Part shown: positions 24,924 to 34,078 of the stretch, piece after piece | Numbering within the stretch: the first letter of the stretch is position 1 | How the letters are laid out: the number at the start of each line of letters is the position of its first letter | Origin: JAMXLO01 sp963799415 | GTDB taxonomy: Bacteria > Pseudomonadota > Alphaproteobacteria > Acetobacterales > Acetobacteraceae | DNA length: 64,000 nt | Direction of reading: 5' to 3' | Assembly: GCA_963799415.1 (NCBI GenBank) | Contig: CAWCXI010000022.1 | Span: 62,001 to 126,000, forward strand | Notes under the pieces: model-generated | The model's input: only the letters and a program-made list of their open reading frames with translations | What the model was told of the DNA's origin: nothing | Database searches by the model: none | Made by a program: the position numbers and the translations under genes

Positions 24924-26990
24924 ATGGAGCAGTGGCTGCGCTTCGAACCGGATCGCACCGTGCGCCTCGCGGTTGGCAAAGTGGAACTGGGCCAGGGCAA
25001 CGTCACTGCACTCGCACAGATCGCCGCCGATGAATTGGACGTGGCGCCGGAGCGCATCGCGGTGCTTTCGGGTGACACCGAGGAAGCACCGGACGAAGGC
25101 CAGACCACGGGCAGCCAGTCCATCGAGGTGTCCGGCCGTTCCGTGCGGCTGGTTTCGGCGGAGCTGCGGGCGCGTGTGCTGGATCGCCTGGCACAACGGC
25201 TGAATTGCAGCCCGACAGAGCTGACGGTGGAGAATGGCGTTTTCCGCCGCGGCGATGCACCTACCGGGCATGACTATTGGAATTTCACTACCGCCGAGGA
25301 CTTTGCACGCGACATCGAAGGCAACGCGACGCCGAAGCCGCATACGGCGTATCGTTATGTCGGTAATTCGGTTGCACGGCGCGATCTGCCGGCGAAGCTG
25401 TCAGGCGCCGGGTTCATTCACGACGTGGTGCGACCTGACATGCTGCATGCGCGCACTCTGCGGCAGCCGTGCCGCGGCGCGCGTCTCGTATCGCTGGATC
25501 AGGCCGCTCTGCGGCGGGCTGAGCGCGGCGAGTTCCGCGTCGTGAGAGTGGGAGACTTCGTCGCATTTGTCGGCGACGATGAGACGGTGGTGCAGCGCGC
25601 CGCTGCAGCCGCGCCGTTGCATGCGAAATGGAACAATGTGCCGCAGATTACGTCCGAGCAGCAGGAGGCGGCGTGGTTGGTCGGGCAGCCATCCAATGAC
25701 CGCGTGCTGGGCGATGCGCTGCCGGTGGCCGAGACCGCCAATGTGGTGATGGCAAGCTATTCGCGGCCCTATGTCGCACATGCCTCGATGGCGCCGTCCT
25801 GCGCGCTGGCAGAGTACCGTAATGGGCACCTGTCGGTGTGGTCGCACACGCAGGGCGTCTATCCGCTGCGAACCGCGTTGGCGAGCGTGCTTGGCATAGC
25901 GCAGGACGCGATCACCGTGCGGCATGCTCATGGCGCGGGCTGCTATGGGCACAACGGAGCGGATGACGTCGCGGTGGATGCTGCGGTGATCGCAGTGCAG
26001 ATCCCGGAGCATTGCATCCGCGTGCAATGGCGCCGCGAGGAAGAGTTCGGCTTTGAGCCCGTCGGCCCTGCGATGCACATCACACTGCGTGCTGCGCTCG
26101 ACGATGCGGGAAAACCCGTGGACTGGACTGCCGATATCTGGTCGGCGACGCATGTGCAACGGCCAAGCAGCGGCGGCAACCTGCTGACCCATGAGGCTCT
26201 GCCGACGCCACCACCGGAGCCTCGACCAACCGATCCGCCGGAAGCCAATGGCGGCGGCGGTACGCGCAACGGGTTCCCGCTTTATGACTTCGCGACAAGG
26301 CGGGTGGTGCATCACTTGGTACTGCGCGCACCGGTGCGGACATCGGCGCTGCGCGGTCTCGGTGCGCTGCCGAACGTGTTCGCGATCGAGTGCTTCATGG
26401 ACGAGTTGGCGGAACGGGCAGGGGTCGATCCGGTGGAATACCGGCTATCTCTGCTGTCCGATCCGCGAGCACGTCGATTGGTCGAGAACATCGCACAGCG
26501 TTGCAATTGGTCTGCGCGTGGTCCGGCCGGCAGTGGGCGAGGGCTCGGTCTCGGCTGGGCGCGATACAAGAATCGGGCTGCGTACTGCGCTGTCGCTGTC
26601 GATGTGGAGGTCGATCAGGAGGTGCGGCTGCGTCACATCTGGTGCGCTGCCGATGCGGGGCTTGTGATCAATCCCGATGGCGGGCGAAATCAGCTTGAAG
26701 GCGGCATCGTGCAGGCGGCGAGCATGGTGCTGAAGGAACAGGTGCGGATGGAGGGCGACGGCATCACGTCGGTCGATTGGGCGGGCTATCCGATCCTGCA
26801 ATTTTCCGAAGTGCCGGAGATCGACACCGAGATCATCCATGCGCCGGACCTGCCGACGCTGGGCATGGGCGAATGCTCGTTCGGCCCAACGGCGGCTGCG
26901 ATCGGCAACGCAGTGGCGCATGCACTCGGGACGCGGATCCGTGACATGCCGTTCACCCGCGAGCGGATCGAGGCGGCGCTGCTGAAGTGA
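24924..26990 (+). CDS. Molybdenum hydroxylase large (molybdopterin-binding) subunit
   Basis: At least 688 residues of the IorB/xanthine dehydrogenase large-subunit type. The start of the domain is LRFEPDRTVRLAVGKVELGQG, with STQ-like TTGSQSIEVSGR and the Moco-binding core VYPLRTALASVLG. MDELAERAGVDPVEYR follows, and MGECSFGPTAAAIGNAVAHALG is at the C-terminus with the expected catalytic Glu. The family homology (SIQNNRRMEQ) continues upstream of this ATG in the same frame, but no start codon lies there. The ATG at 24,882 that overlaps the small-subunit stop is in another frame, so the true N-terminus is doubtful. It works with the preceding subunit; the electron acceptor is not identified here. 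Confidence 0.85.
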   Translation: MEQWLRFEPDRTVRLAVGKVELGQGNVTALAQIAADELDVAPERIAVLSGDTEEAPDEGQTTGSQSIEVSGRSVRLVSAELRARVLDRLAQRLNCSPTELTVENGVFRRGDAPTGHDYWNFTTAEDFARDIEGNATPKPHTAYRYVGNSVARRDLPAKLSGAGFIHDVVRPDMLHARTLRQPCRGARLVSLDQAALRRAERGEFRVVRVGDFVAFVGDDETVVQRAAAAAPLHAKWNNVPQITSEQQEAAWLVGQPSNDRVLGDALPVAETANVVMASYSRPYVAHASMAPSCALAEYRNGHLSVWSHTQGVYPLRTALASVLGIAQDAITVRHAHGAGCYGHNGADDVAVDAAVIAVQIPEHCIRVQWRREEEFGFEPVGPAMHITLRAALDDAGKPVDWTADIWSATHVQRPSSGGNLLTHEALPTPPPEPRPTDPPEANGGGGTRNGFPLYDFATRRVVHHLVLRAPVRTSALRGLGALPNVFAIECFMDELAERAGVDPVEYRLSLLSDPRARRLVENIAQRCNWSARGPAGSGRGLGLGWARYKNRAAYCAVAVDVEVDQEVRLRHIWCAADAGLVINPDGGRNQLEGGIVQAASMVLKEQVRMEGDGITSVDWAGYPILQFSEVPEIDTEIIHAPDLPTLGMGECSFGPTAAAIGNAVAHALGTRIRDMPFTRERIEAALLK

Positions 26991-27011
26991 CTGTCGGTTG
27001 GGGGACGGGGC

Positions 27012-28234
27012 CTACGCCTTCACCAGCGGGCAGCCGCCCTCCGCGAGGGGCCGCCACGCCTGGTCGGGCGGGATCGTGACGACTTCCTTGCAGTAGTCAT
27101 ACGGATACTTCGATTCTGCCACCGGTTTGACCTGCCAGAGATGCATCACGTGCATCACCCGGCCATCCTCGCGGATCTGCACGTTGGTGTTGTACATGTC
27201 ATTGACCGGCGTCGCCTTCATCTTCGCCACCACCGCGTCAGCGTCAGTGGTGCCGGCGGCCTTCACCGATTTCAGCCAATGGGTCGCCGCACAATAGTTC
27301 GCGGCGTGCAGCAGGCCGGGGACCATGCCGTTCATCTTGGCGCTCCACCGCTTCGACCATGCGCGCGTCTTGTCGGTCATGTCCCAGTAGAACGAGTTGG
27401 TGTACACCAGCCCCTCGCAGGTCTTCTGCCCCAGCGAATGCACATCGTTGATCACCATCAGCAGCGTGGCCATGCGCGTGCCGCCCTGCGACAGGCCGAA
27501 CTCGGCGGCCTGCTTGATGCAGTTCTGCAGGTCGGTGCCTGCGTTGGCGAAGCCGAACACCTTGGCACCCGATGCCTTCGCCTGCACCAGGTAACTCGAG
27601 AAATCCGCAGTACCCAGCGGCGCCTGTACTGCACCAGTACCTTCCCGCCGGCCGCCTGCACGGCCGCGATCGTGTCGCGTTCCAGCGCGTAGCCGAATGC
27701 ATAGTCGGCGGTGATGAAAAACCAGGTGTCGCCGCCAGCCTTGGTCAGCGCGGTGCCCGTGCCATGCGACAGCGCGTAGGTGTCGTAGGCGAAGTGGATG
27801 CCGTACGGCGAGCACTGCTTGCCGGTCATGTCGGATGACGCCGGGCCGGTGATCAGATAGATGCGCTTCTTCTCGCGGCAGACCTGCTGAATGGCCAGGC
27901 CAGATGAAGAAGCGGCGCCGTCGGCGAGCACATCGACGCCCTGGTTGTCGATCCATTCGCGCGCCAGCGAACTGGCGACATCGGGCTTGTTCTGATCATC
28001 GCCTTGCAGCACTTCGATCGGCCTGCCGAGCACTGAACCGCCGAAATCCTCGACCGCCAATTCGACCGCCAGACGGTTGCCGGGTCCGCCGACATCGCGA
28101 TACGGGCCACCCATATCGCTAAGCAGACCGATGCGCACCGGTTTGGATGTGCTCTGCGCACGGATTATTCCGGGCACGATGAATGGCGCCGCCGCCAATG
28201 TGCCGACCGCGGCGCGCCGGGTGATGTTCAGCAT
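27012..28234 (-). CDS. Branched-chain amino acid-type ABC transporter substrate-binding protein, frameshifted
   Basis: Two overlapping frames give one protein of the LivJ/periplasmic binding family. The N-terminal part starts MLNITRRAAVGTLAAAPFIV, which is Tat-like (RR). It includes PVRIGLLSDMGGPYRDVGG, LAIQQVCREKKRIYLITGPA and GGDTWFFITADYAFGYALE, then GGKVLVQ. The C-terminal part continues from APLGTADFSSYLVQAKASG to PLAEGGCPLVKA. The change of frame falls at about 27,620-27,632. It is either a one-base sequence error or a real inactivating mutation. The gene lies at the end of the kor operon, 21 bases downstream of korB. Confidence 0.82.
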
Positions 28235-28255
28235 AGTGGTTCTTTCGCCAGAGGC

Positions 28256-29311
28256 TTATCGGAGCGACGCGTTCAATTTTTCCAGGACCGCCGAACCTGG
28301 GCACAGCGCCGCTTCGTCCATATCGTTAAACGGCACCGAGACGGTGTTCATGTGCTTGTGCAGGTCAACTGGATCCGGATCGACATACAGCAAACCAGTG
28401 ACGATTTCGCCGGCTGCGTGGCGCTCCTGCAGGTAGGTCATCGCGGCGATCCGGTCGTGCACGTCGTAATCGTTGGCAAGCTTGCGCAGACGCAGGACCG
28501 AGCCGTCGTGCTGCTTCACCATCTCCACTGTGCCGGCGGCGTATTCCACCGTGATCTCCTCGCGTCCGGTGATCACGTCGAGGTAGTTCACCGCCAGATT
28601 GTGCTCACGCACATAGTCGAAGCTGGTGTGCGAGCCTTCGTGGTTGTTGAACGCCACACATGGTGAGATGCAATCGATGAACGCGGCGCCCTGGTGCTTC
28701 AGTGCGGCCTCGATCAGTGGGATGAGCTGGTCCTTGTCGCCGGAGAAACTGCGCGCGACGAAGGTGGCACCGAGCTGGAGCGCCATGCCGACAAGGTCGA
28801 TTGCCGAATCGGTGTTCTCGACGCCGCGCCGGCTCTTGGCGCCGCGATCCGAGGTGGCCGAGAACTGCCCCTTGGTCAGGCCATACACGCCGTTGTTCTC
28901 GACGATATAGGTCATGTTCACGCCGCGCCGCATGATGTGCGCGAACTGGCCGATGCCGATCGAGGCGCTGTCGCCGTCGCCAGATACGCCGAGATAGATC
29001 AGGTCGCGGTTCGCCAGGTTGGCGCCGGTGAGCACCGACGGCATGCGGCCGTGCACCGAGTTGAACCCATGCGAGGCGCCCAGAAAGTAAGTCGGCGTCT
29101 TCGACGAGCAGCCGATGCCCGACAGCTTGGCGATGCGATGCGGCGGCAGGTCGAGGTTGAAGCAGGCACGCACGATCGCACCACTGATCGAGTCGTGGCC
29201 GCAGCCTGCGCACAGCGTGGAGACCGCTCCTTCGTAGTCGCGCCGAGTGTAGCCGAGGGAGTTCTTCGGCAACTCCGGATGGTGCAGCTTGGGCTTGGGA
29301 ATGAAGGTCAT
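28256..29311 (-). CDS. korB: 2-oxoacid:ferredoxin oxidoreductase, beta (TPP-binding) subunit
   Basis: 351 residues from the ATG at 29311 (MTFIPKPKLHHPELPKNSLG). The TPP domain is seen in AVSTLCAGCGHDSISGAIV, IGCSSKTPTYFLGASHG, and the GVSGDGDSASIGIGQFAHIM Mg/TPP motif. Such enzymes oxidatively decarboxylate 2-oxoacids (2-oxoglutarate, pyruvate or aromatic 2-oxoacids) to acyl-CoA and reduce ferredoxin. Substrate specificity is not visible. A hairpin-containing spacer separates it from korA. The binding-protein gene follows. Confidence 0.88.
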   Translation of the reverse strand: MTFIPKPKLHHPELPKNSLGYTRRDYEGAVSTLCAGCGHDSISGAIVRACFNLDLPPHRIAKLSGIGCSSKTPTYFLGASHGFNSVHGRMPSVLTGANLANRDLIYLGVSGDGDSASIGIGQFAHIMRRGVNMTYIVENNGVYGLTKGQFSATSDRGAKSRRGVENTDSAIDLVGMALQLGATFVARSFSGDKDQLIPLIEAALKHQGAAFIDCISPCVAFNNHEGSHTSFDYVREHNLAVNYLDVITGREEITVEYAAGTVEMVKQHDGSVLRLRKLANDYDVHDRIAAMTYLQERHAAGEIVTGLLYVDPDPVDLHKHMNTVSVPFNDMDEAALCPGSAVLEKLNASLR

Positions 29312-29319
29312 GTGTGTGT

Positions 29320-29370
29320 CCGGGCATGCGCCCGGCCTTCTCTCGTCATGGCCAAGCTTGACCTGGCCAT
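29320..29370. repeat. Two hairpins between korA and korB
   Basis: The 58-base spacer contains a perfect hairpin at 29,320-29,335 (ccgggc-atgc-gcccgg). A second, with a 7-bp stem, lies at 29,348-29,370 (atggcca/tggccat). The second resembles the widespread alphaproteobacterial ggccnagcttgacctggcc spacer repeat. Either could act as an mRNA processing or partial termination site between the two subunit genes. Confidence 0.6.
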
Positions 29371-31232
29371 CATGGCACGGCCTTGCGGAATGGGACGACC
29401 TTGAGTTCGCCGACCTTGTCGGCAATCGCATCAGAAATGAATTGCGCGGTGATCGGTGTGCCGTCGAAGTGCAGCACGCGGGTCAGACGCGCGGGGTCTA
29501 ACTCCAGTTCGTTGATCAGCAGTGTGCGCAACTGTCCGTCACGATTCTGCTCGACCACAAAAAGCTGGTCGTGTTCGCTGATGAAGGTCTTCACATCATT
29601 GTGGAACGGGAAACCACGCACGCGCAGCAGGTCGAGATGGATGCCGCGCTCCGCCAGGATCTCGTCGGCTTCGTCCATCGCCGGGCTGGTCGAGCCGAAA
29701 TAGATCGCGCCCAACCGTGTTGGTTCTTTTGCCGCACGCGCCAACGGCCTCGGCACAAGCTGCTTGGCGGTGTCGAACTTCGTCAGCAGGCGCAGCATAT
29801 TCTCGGCGTAGTCGTGGCCTTCCTCGCTGTAGCGCGCGCGACGGTCCTTCGATGTGCCGCGGGTGAAGAAGGCGCCGCGCGTCGGATGCGTGCCGGGATA
29901 GGTGCGATAGGGAATGCCATCGCCATCGACGTCCAGGTAACGGCCAAAGTCCTTGCCGGCTTCAAGCTCCTCCGCTGTCATCACCTTGCCGCGGTCGAGC
30001 TTGCGGCTGTCATCCCAGGTCAACGGTTTGCACAGCCGGTCGTTCATGCCGATCTCGAGATCGAGCATCATGAAGATCGGTGTCTGCAAGCGGTCCGCGA
30101 GGTCGAATGACAGCGCGGCGAACTCGAAGCACTCGTAAGGGTCCTCCGGGAACAGCAGCACATGCTTGGTGTCGCCATGCGAGGCATAGGCGCAGCTCAG
30201 AATGTCGGTCTGCTGCGTGCGAGTCGGCATGCCCGTAGACGGGCCGGAGCGCTGCACGTCGAAGATCACGGCGGGAATTTCCGCGAAATACGCCAAGCCG
30301 ACGAATTCCTGCATCAGTGAGATGCCCGGCCCGGATGTCGCTGTGAATGCCCGTGCGCCGTTCCACGCCGCGCCGATCACCATGCCGATCGACGCCAGCT
30401 CGTCTTCCGCCTGGATGATGGCGAACTTGTTCTTCTTGGTTTCCGGGTCGACCCGATACCGGTTGCAGTAACGGGTGAACGCCTCGGCCAGCGAGGATGA
30501 GGGTGTGATCGGATACCACGCACACACCGTGGCGCCGCCGTACACCGCGCCCAGCGCCGCGGCAGCATTGCCTTCGATGAAGATGCGATCGCCCACGGTG
30601 CTCGCGCGCCGCAATGTCAGTCCGATCGGGCACTCCAGGTTTGCGAGCGCCCAGTCACGGCCCATGTGCAGCGCCTGCACGTTCGCCGCCACCAGCTTGT
30701 CGCGGCCGCGGAACTGCTCGCCCAACAGCTTCTCTATTTCAGCCACGTCCATCTGGAGCAGCGCCGAGAGTGCTCCGAGATAGACGATGTTCTTGAACAA
30801 CTGGCGCTGCCGCGATTCGGTGTACGCCTTATTGGTGATCTCGGTCAGCGGCACGCCGATGATGACAATGTCGTCGCGGAAACGCGACGGCGGCATCGGC
30901 TTGGTGTTGTCGTAAAACAGGTAGCCACCCGGCACGATGGATGCGATGTCCTGCGTCCAGGTCTGCGGGTTCATCGCCACCATCAGGTCCACGCCGCCGC
31001 CGCGCGCGCCGAGATATCCAGCTTCGGACACGCGCACCTCGTACCAGGTCGGCAGACCCTGGATGTTGGAGGGAAAGATGTTGCGCGGGGTCACCGGCAC
31101 GCCCATGCGCAGGATCGACTTCGCGAACAGCGTGTTGGCGCTGGCCGATCCGGATCCGTTGACGTTGGCGAACTTGACGACGAAGTCGTTGACGCGCTGG
31201 AGGCCAGTTACGCGCTCTGTAAGCTGCAACAT
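29370..31232 (-). CDS. korA: 2-oxoacid:ferredoxin oxidoreductase, fused gamma-alpha subunit
   Basis: 620 residues from the ATG at 31232. The N-terminal gamma domain is seen in NGSGSASANTLFAKSILRMG and VRVSEAGYLGARGGGVDLMVA. The alpha domain includes GNAAAALGAVYGGATVCAWY, ITPSSSLAEAFTRYC, and TATSGPGISLMQEFVGLAY, ending DRLCKPLTWDDSRKLDRGKV and a C-terminal domain. This is the fused form found in KorA of denitrifying aromatic degraders. Its start overlaps the end of the upstream FAD oxidoreductase by 25 bases, so the two are probably translated together. Confidence 0.9.
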   Translation of the reverse strand: MLQLTERVTGLQRVNDFVVKFANVNGSGSASANTLFAKSILRMGVPVTPRNIFPSNIQGLPTWYEVRVSEAGYLGARGGGVDLMVAMNPQTWTQDIASIVPGGYLFYDNTKPMPPSRFRDDIVIIGVPLTEITNKAYTESRQRQLFKNIVYLGALSALLQMDVAEIEKLLGEQFRGRDKLVAANVQALHMGRDWALANLECPIGLTLRRASTVGDRIFIEGNAAAALGAVYGGATVCAWYPITPSSSLAEAFTRYCNRYRVDPETKKNKFAIIQAEDELASIGMVIGAAWNGARAFTATSGPGISLMQEFVGLAYFAEIPAVIFDVQRSGPSTGMPTRTQQTDILSCAYASHGDTKHVLLFPEDPYECFEFAALSFDLADRLQTPIFMMLDLEIGMNDRLCKPLTWDDSRKLDRGKVMTAEELEAGKDFGRYLDVDGDGIPYRTYPGTHPTRGAFFTRGTSKDRRARYSEEGHDYAENMLRLLTKFDTAKQLVPRPLARAAKEPTRLGAIYFGSTSPAMDEADEILAERGIHLDLLRVRGFPFHNDVKTFISEHDQLFVVEQNRDGQLRTLLINELELDPARLTRVLHFDGTPITAQFISDAIADKVGELKVVPFRKAVP

Positions 31233-33082
31233 GCGTGCTCCGCCTGTGCCACATCGATCAGAAAGCGCTGCATATCCCACGCGCCAGTGGGGCACCGTTC
31301 GGCACACAGGCCGCAGTGCAGGCAGACATCCTCGTCTTTCACCATCACCCGCCCGGTCTTCAGTGGGCCGGACACGTAGAGGTCCTGCGTCTCGTTGTGC
31401 GCCGGCGCGCTCAGCCGCAGCCGCAGCTCCGCTTCCTCGCCGTTTCCGGTGAAGGTAATGCAGTCGACCGGGCAGATATCCACGCAGGCATCGCACTCGA
31501 TGCACAGATTGTCGGTGAACACCGTCTGCACGTCGCAGTTCAGGCAGCGCTGTGCCTCGGCGAACGCCAGCTTGTCATCGAAGCCCAGTTCCACCTCGGC
31601 CTTTATGTCGCGCAGCGCAATCGCCTTGTCGCGATGCGGCACCTTGTAACGGAGGTCCAGCGAGATGTCGTTGTCGTAGCTCCACTCGTGGATGCCCATC
31701 TTTTGCGACATTAAATTGACTAGCGGCGGCGGCCGATCGCGTACGCTCTCGCCGTGGCAGAACTGATGGATGGAGATCGCGGCCTGGTGCCCGTGCGCGA
31801 CCGCCCAGATGATATTCTTCGGACCGAACGCCGCATCGCCGCCGAAGAACACCTTCGGATTGGTCGAGCCCATCGTCACTTCATCGACCACCGGCATGTC
31901 CCACTGGTCGAACTCGATGCCGATGTCGCGCTCGATCCAAGGGAATGCATTCTCCTGGCCTACCGCCACCAGCACGTCGTCGCACTCGAAAAGCTGGTCC
32001 GGCTCGCCGGTCGGCACAAGCCGGCGGCGGCCGCGCGCGTCGTATTCCGCCTTCACCTTCTCGAACACCACGCCCGTCAGCTTGCCGTCCCGGTGGGCGA
32101 ACTCCTTCGGCACCAGCATATTGAGGATCGGAATGTCCTCACGCATCGCATCGTCCTTTTCCCAGGGCGACGCCTTCATCTCCTCGAAGCCGGACCGCAC
32201 GATCACCTTGACGTCCTCACCGCCAAGCCGGCGTGAGGAGCGGCAACAGTCCATCGCGGTGTTGCCGCCGCCAAGCACGATGACCCGCTTGCCAATCTTG
32301 TCGATGTGGCCGAATGACACGGACGACAGCCAGTCGATGCCGATGTGGATATTGGCCGCCGCCTCGTGCCGGCCCGGGATCGGCAGGTCGCGACCACGAG
32401 GTGCGCCGCAGCCGACGAACACGGCATCGTAGTCGTCGTCCAGCAGCGCCTTCAGGCTATCCACGCCCTGGCCGAGTCGCATCTCCATGCCGAGTTCGGT
32501 GATGTAGGCGACCTCCTCGTTGATGATCTCCTCCGGGAGGCGGAATTTCGGGATCTGGCTGCGGATCATGCCGCCGGCGCGTGGGTCCGAATCGAACACC
32601 ACCAGTTCGTAGCCAAGCGGCGCCAGGTCACGCGCAACGGTCAGCGAGGCTGGGCCTGCGCCTATCAGCGCAATTCGCTTGCCGTTCGACCGTTCGGCCG
32701 GCCGTGGCAGACGGTGGCGGATGTCGCCCTTATAATCCGCGGCTACCCGCTTGAGCCGGCAGATTGCCACCGGCTCCTCTTCCACCCTGCCGCGGCGGCA
32801 GGCGGGCTCGCAGGGGCGGTCGCAGGTGCGGCCAAGGATGCCGGGAAAGACATTGGAGTTCCAGTTGATCATGAACGCGTCGGCGTAGCGGCCGGCGGCG
32901 ATCAAGCGGATGTATTCGGGGACGGGTGTGTGGGCCGGGCATGCCCACTGGCAGTCGACAACTTTGTGGAAGTAGTCGGGGTTACCGATGTCGGTCGGGT
33001 GCAAGTCGGACTCCTCTCCCTCGGCGCACTGCCACGGGCTATGAGCGCGGAGGCTTCTGAGGCCCCGCACGTCCCACGTCAA
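31208..33082 (-). CDS. FAD-dependent NAD(P)H oxidoreductase with [4Fe-4S] clusters (GltD/KorC-like)
   Basis: 624 residues. The N-terminal GltD-type iron-sulfur region has CQWACPAHTPVPEY and GRTCDRPCEPACRRGRVEEE. It is followed by FAD-binding IALIGAGPASLTVARDLA and NAD(P)-binding VIVLGGGNTAMDCCRSSRR. A C-terminal ferredoxin domain carries two clusters, CIECDACVDICPVDCIT and CLHCGLCAERCPTGAW. This is the arrangement of the NADPH:ferredoxin oxidoreductase partner (KorC) of 2-oxoglutarate:ferredoxin oxidoreductase in Thauera and Azoarcus. It is the first gene of the kor operon and its end overlaps korA by 25 bases. It probably passes electrons between ferredoxin sites and NADP. Confidence 0.87.
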   Translation of the reverse strand: MTWDVRGLRSLRAHSPWQCAEGEESDLHPTDIGNPDYFHKVVDCQWACPAHTPVPEYIRLIAAGRYADAFMINWNSNVFPGILGRTCDRPCEPACRRGRVEEEPVAICRLKRVAADYKGDIRHRLPRPAERSNGKRIALIGAGPASLTVARDLAPLGYELVVFDSDPRAGGMIRSQIPKFRLPEEIINEEVAYITELGMEMRLGQGVDSLKALLDDDYDAVFVGCGAPRGRDLPIPGRHEAAANIHIGIDWLSSVSFGHIDKIGKRVIVLGGGNTAMDCCRSSRRLGGEDVKVIVRSGFEEMKASPWEKDDAMREDIPILNMLVPKEFAHRDGKLTGVVFEKVKAEYDARGRRRLVPTGEPDQLFECDDVLVAVGQENAFPWIERDIGIEFDQWDMPVVDEVTMGSTNPKVFFGGDAAFGPKNIIWAVAHGHQAAISIHQFCHGESVRDRPPPLVNLMSQKMGIHEWSYDNDISLDLRYKVPHRDKAIALRDIKAEVELGFDDKLAFAEAQRCLNCDVQTVFTDNLCIECDACVDICPVDCITFTGNGEEAELRLRLSAPAHNETQDLYVSGPLKTGRVMVKDEDVCLHCGLCAERCPTGAWDMQRFLIDVAQAEHACCSLQSA

Positions 33083-33133
33083 CCATTCTAGCCGCAGGAC
33101 TGACCGGTCACAAATGGGCAGGCTGGGGCAAAT

Positions 33134-33517
33134 TCAATCAGCGCTCAGTAACTCCTCTGCCGCGGCAGAGAGGGTCCCGATCCCGAACGGGTTCACGATG
33201 CGAACACCGGCCATGACGGTGCCGTCGGGCAAGTCCTCGGTGAGGATGGCTGTGCAGGTGGCATCGGCCGCTGTGTGGATCAGCAGCGCATCCCAGTAGG
33301 AGGCACGGCCGGACGCGGCGAACCGAAGAGATGCCGGAACTGCGCGGGCCGAGGGTGAGGCCGTCCGGAACAACGTCATCATGGCTTCAGCCACAGGAAC
33401 CGCCTCGGTTCGTCGCATCATGCCCTTGCGGGTTGCGACAATGAAGAACTCGGAAATCGACTGCATCGTCAGGCAGCATGATCCCAGGGCGGCGCGATGC
33501 ATGATGTGTTTGGCCAT
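33134..33517 (-). pseudogene. Truncated PIN-domain (VapC-like) toxin
   Basis: 127 codons starting at ATG 33517, one base after the antitoxin stop. Three of the four acidic positions of a PIN nuclease are present: Glu in MQSISEFF, Asp in SYWDALLIHTAAD, and Asp in AILTEDLPDG. The first one, in the N-terminal strand (DTN motif), and about 35-40 following residues are absent. They are replaced by a short MAKHIMHRAALGSC stretch. The rest, down to VRIVNPFGIGTL, is well preserved. The toxin is therefore probably inactive, by an internal deletion at the 5' end. Confidence 0.7.
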
Positions 33518-33518
33518 T

Positions 33519-33683
33519 TCATGGCGCGGTCTGGCCGCCCAACAGACGACGCTTGCTCACCGACGAGAGACGCGCCACCGGAGTGCCATTCCGAGTGATG
33601 ACGAACTCCTCCCCCGCCTCGACCTCACGGATGCAGCGGGCGAAGGATTGGTTCGCTTCGCGCACAGTGACGGTCTTTGTCAT
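33519..33683 (-). CDS. Phd/YefM-type antitoxin
   Basis: 54 residues from the ATG at 33683: MTKTVTVREANQSFARCIRE, then VEAGEEFVITRNGTPVARLS. This is the DNA-binding part of prevent-host-death antitoxins, the usual partner of PIN toxins. It would repress its own promoter. Full-length members are about 80 residues, so the C-terminal toxin-binding tail is short here. The stop is one base before the truncated PIN gene, so the two form one module. It is divergent from the RHH-ParE module. Confidence 0.75.
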   Translation of the reverse strand: MTKTVTVREANQSFARCIREVEAGEEFVITRNGTPVARLSSVSKRRLLGGQTAP

Positions 33684-33808
33684 GCGAATTATGTAGCACG
33701 ATGCGTGCTACAAAGCAGGCTCACAAGCCAGAGCGTGCTTGCAGTGTCTGCTCGCCGCGAGGTACATTGTATGACAGTGTCATCATTCGGGTCCATTTGA
33801 GGCCGCAA

Positions 33809-34078
33809 GTGAGCAAGACCACACCGGTAAGTGTGCGGCTCGAAGCTGTGCTCAACGAGCAGGTCACCGCCATTGCGGCGGCTCTCGACCGTCCGAAGTC
33901 CTGGGTGATCGAACAGGCGGTACGGGACTTCGTGGCCACGCAAGAGTGGCAATTGGCGGCCATCGATGAGGGGATCAAGGCGGCTGACGAGGGCCGCGTT
34001 GCTGCCCATGACGATGTGGTCGCATGGGTTCGGTCATGGGGAGGACCCGACGAGGCACCCATGCCGAAATGCGGATAG
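33809..34078 (+). CDS. Ribbon-helix-helix (CopG/ParD-like) antitoxin
   Basis: 89 residues from a GTG at 33809 (VSKTTPVSVRLEAVLNEQVT). The first strand (TPVSVRLEA) and helices (LNEQVTAIAAALDRPKSWVI) follow the CopG/ParD ribbon-helix-helix pattern. They are followed by a C-terminal toxin-binding region ending MPKCG. It represses the operon and neutralises the toxin. It overlaps the downstream toxin gene by about 10 bases, as usual for such pairs. The GTG is chosen because the preceding codons do not match the family. Confidence 0.82.
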   Translation: MSKTTPVSVRLEAVLNEQVTAIAAALDRPKSWVIEQAVRDFVATQEWQLAAIDEGIKAADEGRVAAHDDVVAWVRSWGGPDEAPMPKCG

